A stretch of DNA of 6,199 nucleotides from Rickettsiales bacterium. Its GTDB lineage: Bacteria > Pseudomonadota > Alphaproteobacteria > Rickettsiales > JANQQO01. Each line of letters starts with the position of its first letter. Position 1 is the first letter of the stretch. The notes beneath the pieces were generated by a model. It searched no databases. It was not told the origin of the DNA and worked only from the letters and a program-made list of their open reading frames with translations. The stretch covers positions 1 to 6,199 of the forward strand of contig JANQQO010000017.1 of the NCBI GenBank assembly GCA_028289305.1. Direction: 5' to 3'. Position numbers and translations under genes: made by a program. Below are positions 5,910 through 6,199 of this stretch, one piece after another.

Positions 5910-5923
5910 TAACAAATGGTTAA
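5909..5923. promoter_or_regulatory. CtrA-type binding site TTAA-N7-TTAA
   Basis: The sequence TTAACAAATGGTTAA matches the full CtrA recognition pattern TTAA-N7-TTAA known from Caulobacter and other Alphaproteobacteria. It is also a 5-bp palindrome (TTAAC/GTTAA), so it fits on both strands. It is centred about 32 bases upstream of the expected start site of the 284-aa gene and takes the place of its -35 element, the typical position of CtrA sites in activated promoters. It is the only such full site I found in the window. Confidence 0.5.
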
Positions 5924-5934
5924 TGTGGGTAAAA

Positions 5935-6051
5935 CGTCATCCTCACCGAGCGTAAGCGAAGGTGGGGATCCAGTATTACCTTACTGTATGTCTGGATCCC
6001 CATGTCACGATTTTTGCTTAAGGCAGCAAAAATCCTGCCATGAGGATGACG
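5935..6051. repeat. 117-bp nested palindromic element (MITE/REP-like)
   Basis: The ends are a perfect 11-bp inverted repeat: CGTCATCCTCA (5935-5945) and TGAGGATGACG (6041-6051). Inside lie three stems: CACC/GGTG (5944-5947 with 5961-5964), an 11-bp perfect stem TGGGGATCCAG/CTGGATCCCCA (5963-5973 with 5992-6002), and a 10-bp perfect stem GATTTTTGCT/AGCAAAAATC (6009-6018 with 6025-6034, loop TAAGGC). The GTCATCC...GGATCCAG...CTGGATCC...GGATGAC layout resembles dispersed palindromic repeats seen in many proteobacterial genomes. It has no coding capacity and no clear target-site duplication. It lies in the leader side of leuB, 31 bp from that ATG, so it may act as RNA structure if transcribed. 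Confidence 0.8.
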
Positions 6052-6082
6052 GTAGGTAGAAGAAAAATAGGATAAGGGTGAT

Positions 6083-6199
6083 ATGCCGCAGGAGATATTG
6101 ATATTACCGGGGGATTATATTGGGCCGGAGGTGACGGCGCAGGCGGAGCGCGTGATTGCGTGGCTGACCGAGCATGCGGGCTGTGAGTTTACCGTGAAG
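6083..6199 (+). CDS. leuB: 3-isopropylmalate dehydrogenase, N-terminal 39 codons (cut by the right edge)
   Basis: Start of a beta-decarboxylating dehydrogenase of the LeuB/isocitrate dehydrogenase family. The first residues, EILILPGDYIGPEV, carry the family's N-terminal LPGDxIGPEV motif, followed by an amphipathic helix (AERVIAWLTEHAG) and the next strand (CEFTVK). LeuB oxidises and decarboxylates 3-isopropylmalate in leucine synthesis with NAD+. The motif and the helix ending in VIxWL fit LeuB better than isocitrate or tartrate dehydrogenase, but only 39 of about 360 residues are visible and no active-site residues, so the substrate is an inference. A Shine-Dalgarno-like AAGGG lies four bases before the ATG. 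Tyr occupies the motif position that is usually Gly (LPGDGIGPE). The palindromic repeat lies immediately upstream. Confidence 0.8.
   Translation, partial: MPQEILILPGDYIGPEVTAQAERVIAWLTEHAGCEFTVK

Noticed and set aside
5855..6082. CRISPR array or tRNA in the repeat-rich spacer
   Set aside because: The repeats are inverted, not regularly spaced direct copies, and the cloverleaf-like fold lacks tRNA landmarks such as the T-loop GTTCRA and a 7-bp acceptor stem.

Overview
The window looks like a stretch of an alphaproteobacterial chromosome of moderate GC. Grounds for this are the recA-alaS arrangement on one strand (a common alphaproteobacterial order), RecA and NadA sequences of clear proteobacterial type, and a TTAA-N7-TTAA site matching the CtrA box. 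The genus cannot be named from the sequence. The leuB start implies that the organism makes its own leucine. Some features recall Rickettsiales/Micavibrio-like lineages, namely -10 boxes of the TATACT type and a GTCATCC...GGATGAC palindromic repeat, but that is only an impression.

Layout. Positions 1-668 (minus) hold the N-terminal half of the alanyl-tRNA synthetase catalytic domain, cut by the window edge. Positions 760-1824 (minus) hold a complete recA. The two are 91 bp apart, and alaS appears to have its own promoter so close to the ATG that its mRNA may be leaderless. Between recA and the next gene (1825-1976) lies a divergent intergenic region with a good recA promoter and no recognisable LexA box. 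On the plus strand follow a 153-aa unrecognised protein with a long Ala/Glu/Pro tail (1977-2438), nadA (2466-3491) and pmbA/tldE (3488-4834). The last two overlap by ATGA and are probably co-transcribed with the small gene.

Positions 4835-4981 are non-coding, with short direct and inverted repeats and no convincing terminator. Positions 4982-5836 (minus) encode an AT-richer, highly charged, probably helical 284-aa protein that I do not recognise. Its upstream region has an extended -10 promoter, with a CtrA-type box exactly where the -35 element should be. Then comes a 117-bp nested palindromic repeat (5935-6051), followed by the first 39 codons of a 3-isopropylmalate dehydrogenase (leuB), cut by the right edge.

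Functionally these are mostly housekeeping genes: translation (alaS), recombination and DNA repair (recA), NAD synthesis (nadA), peptide processing (pmbA) and leucine synthesis (leuB). The less ordinary material is in the two unknown proteins, the putative CtrA-controlled promoter, the structured repeat next to leuB, and the unusual initiation contexts of alaS and nadA. I see no phage, insertion sequence, CRISPR array, tRNA or rRNA gene.
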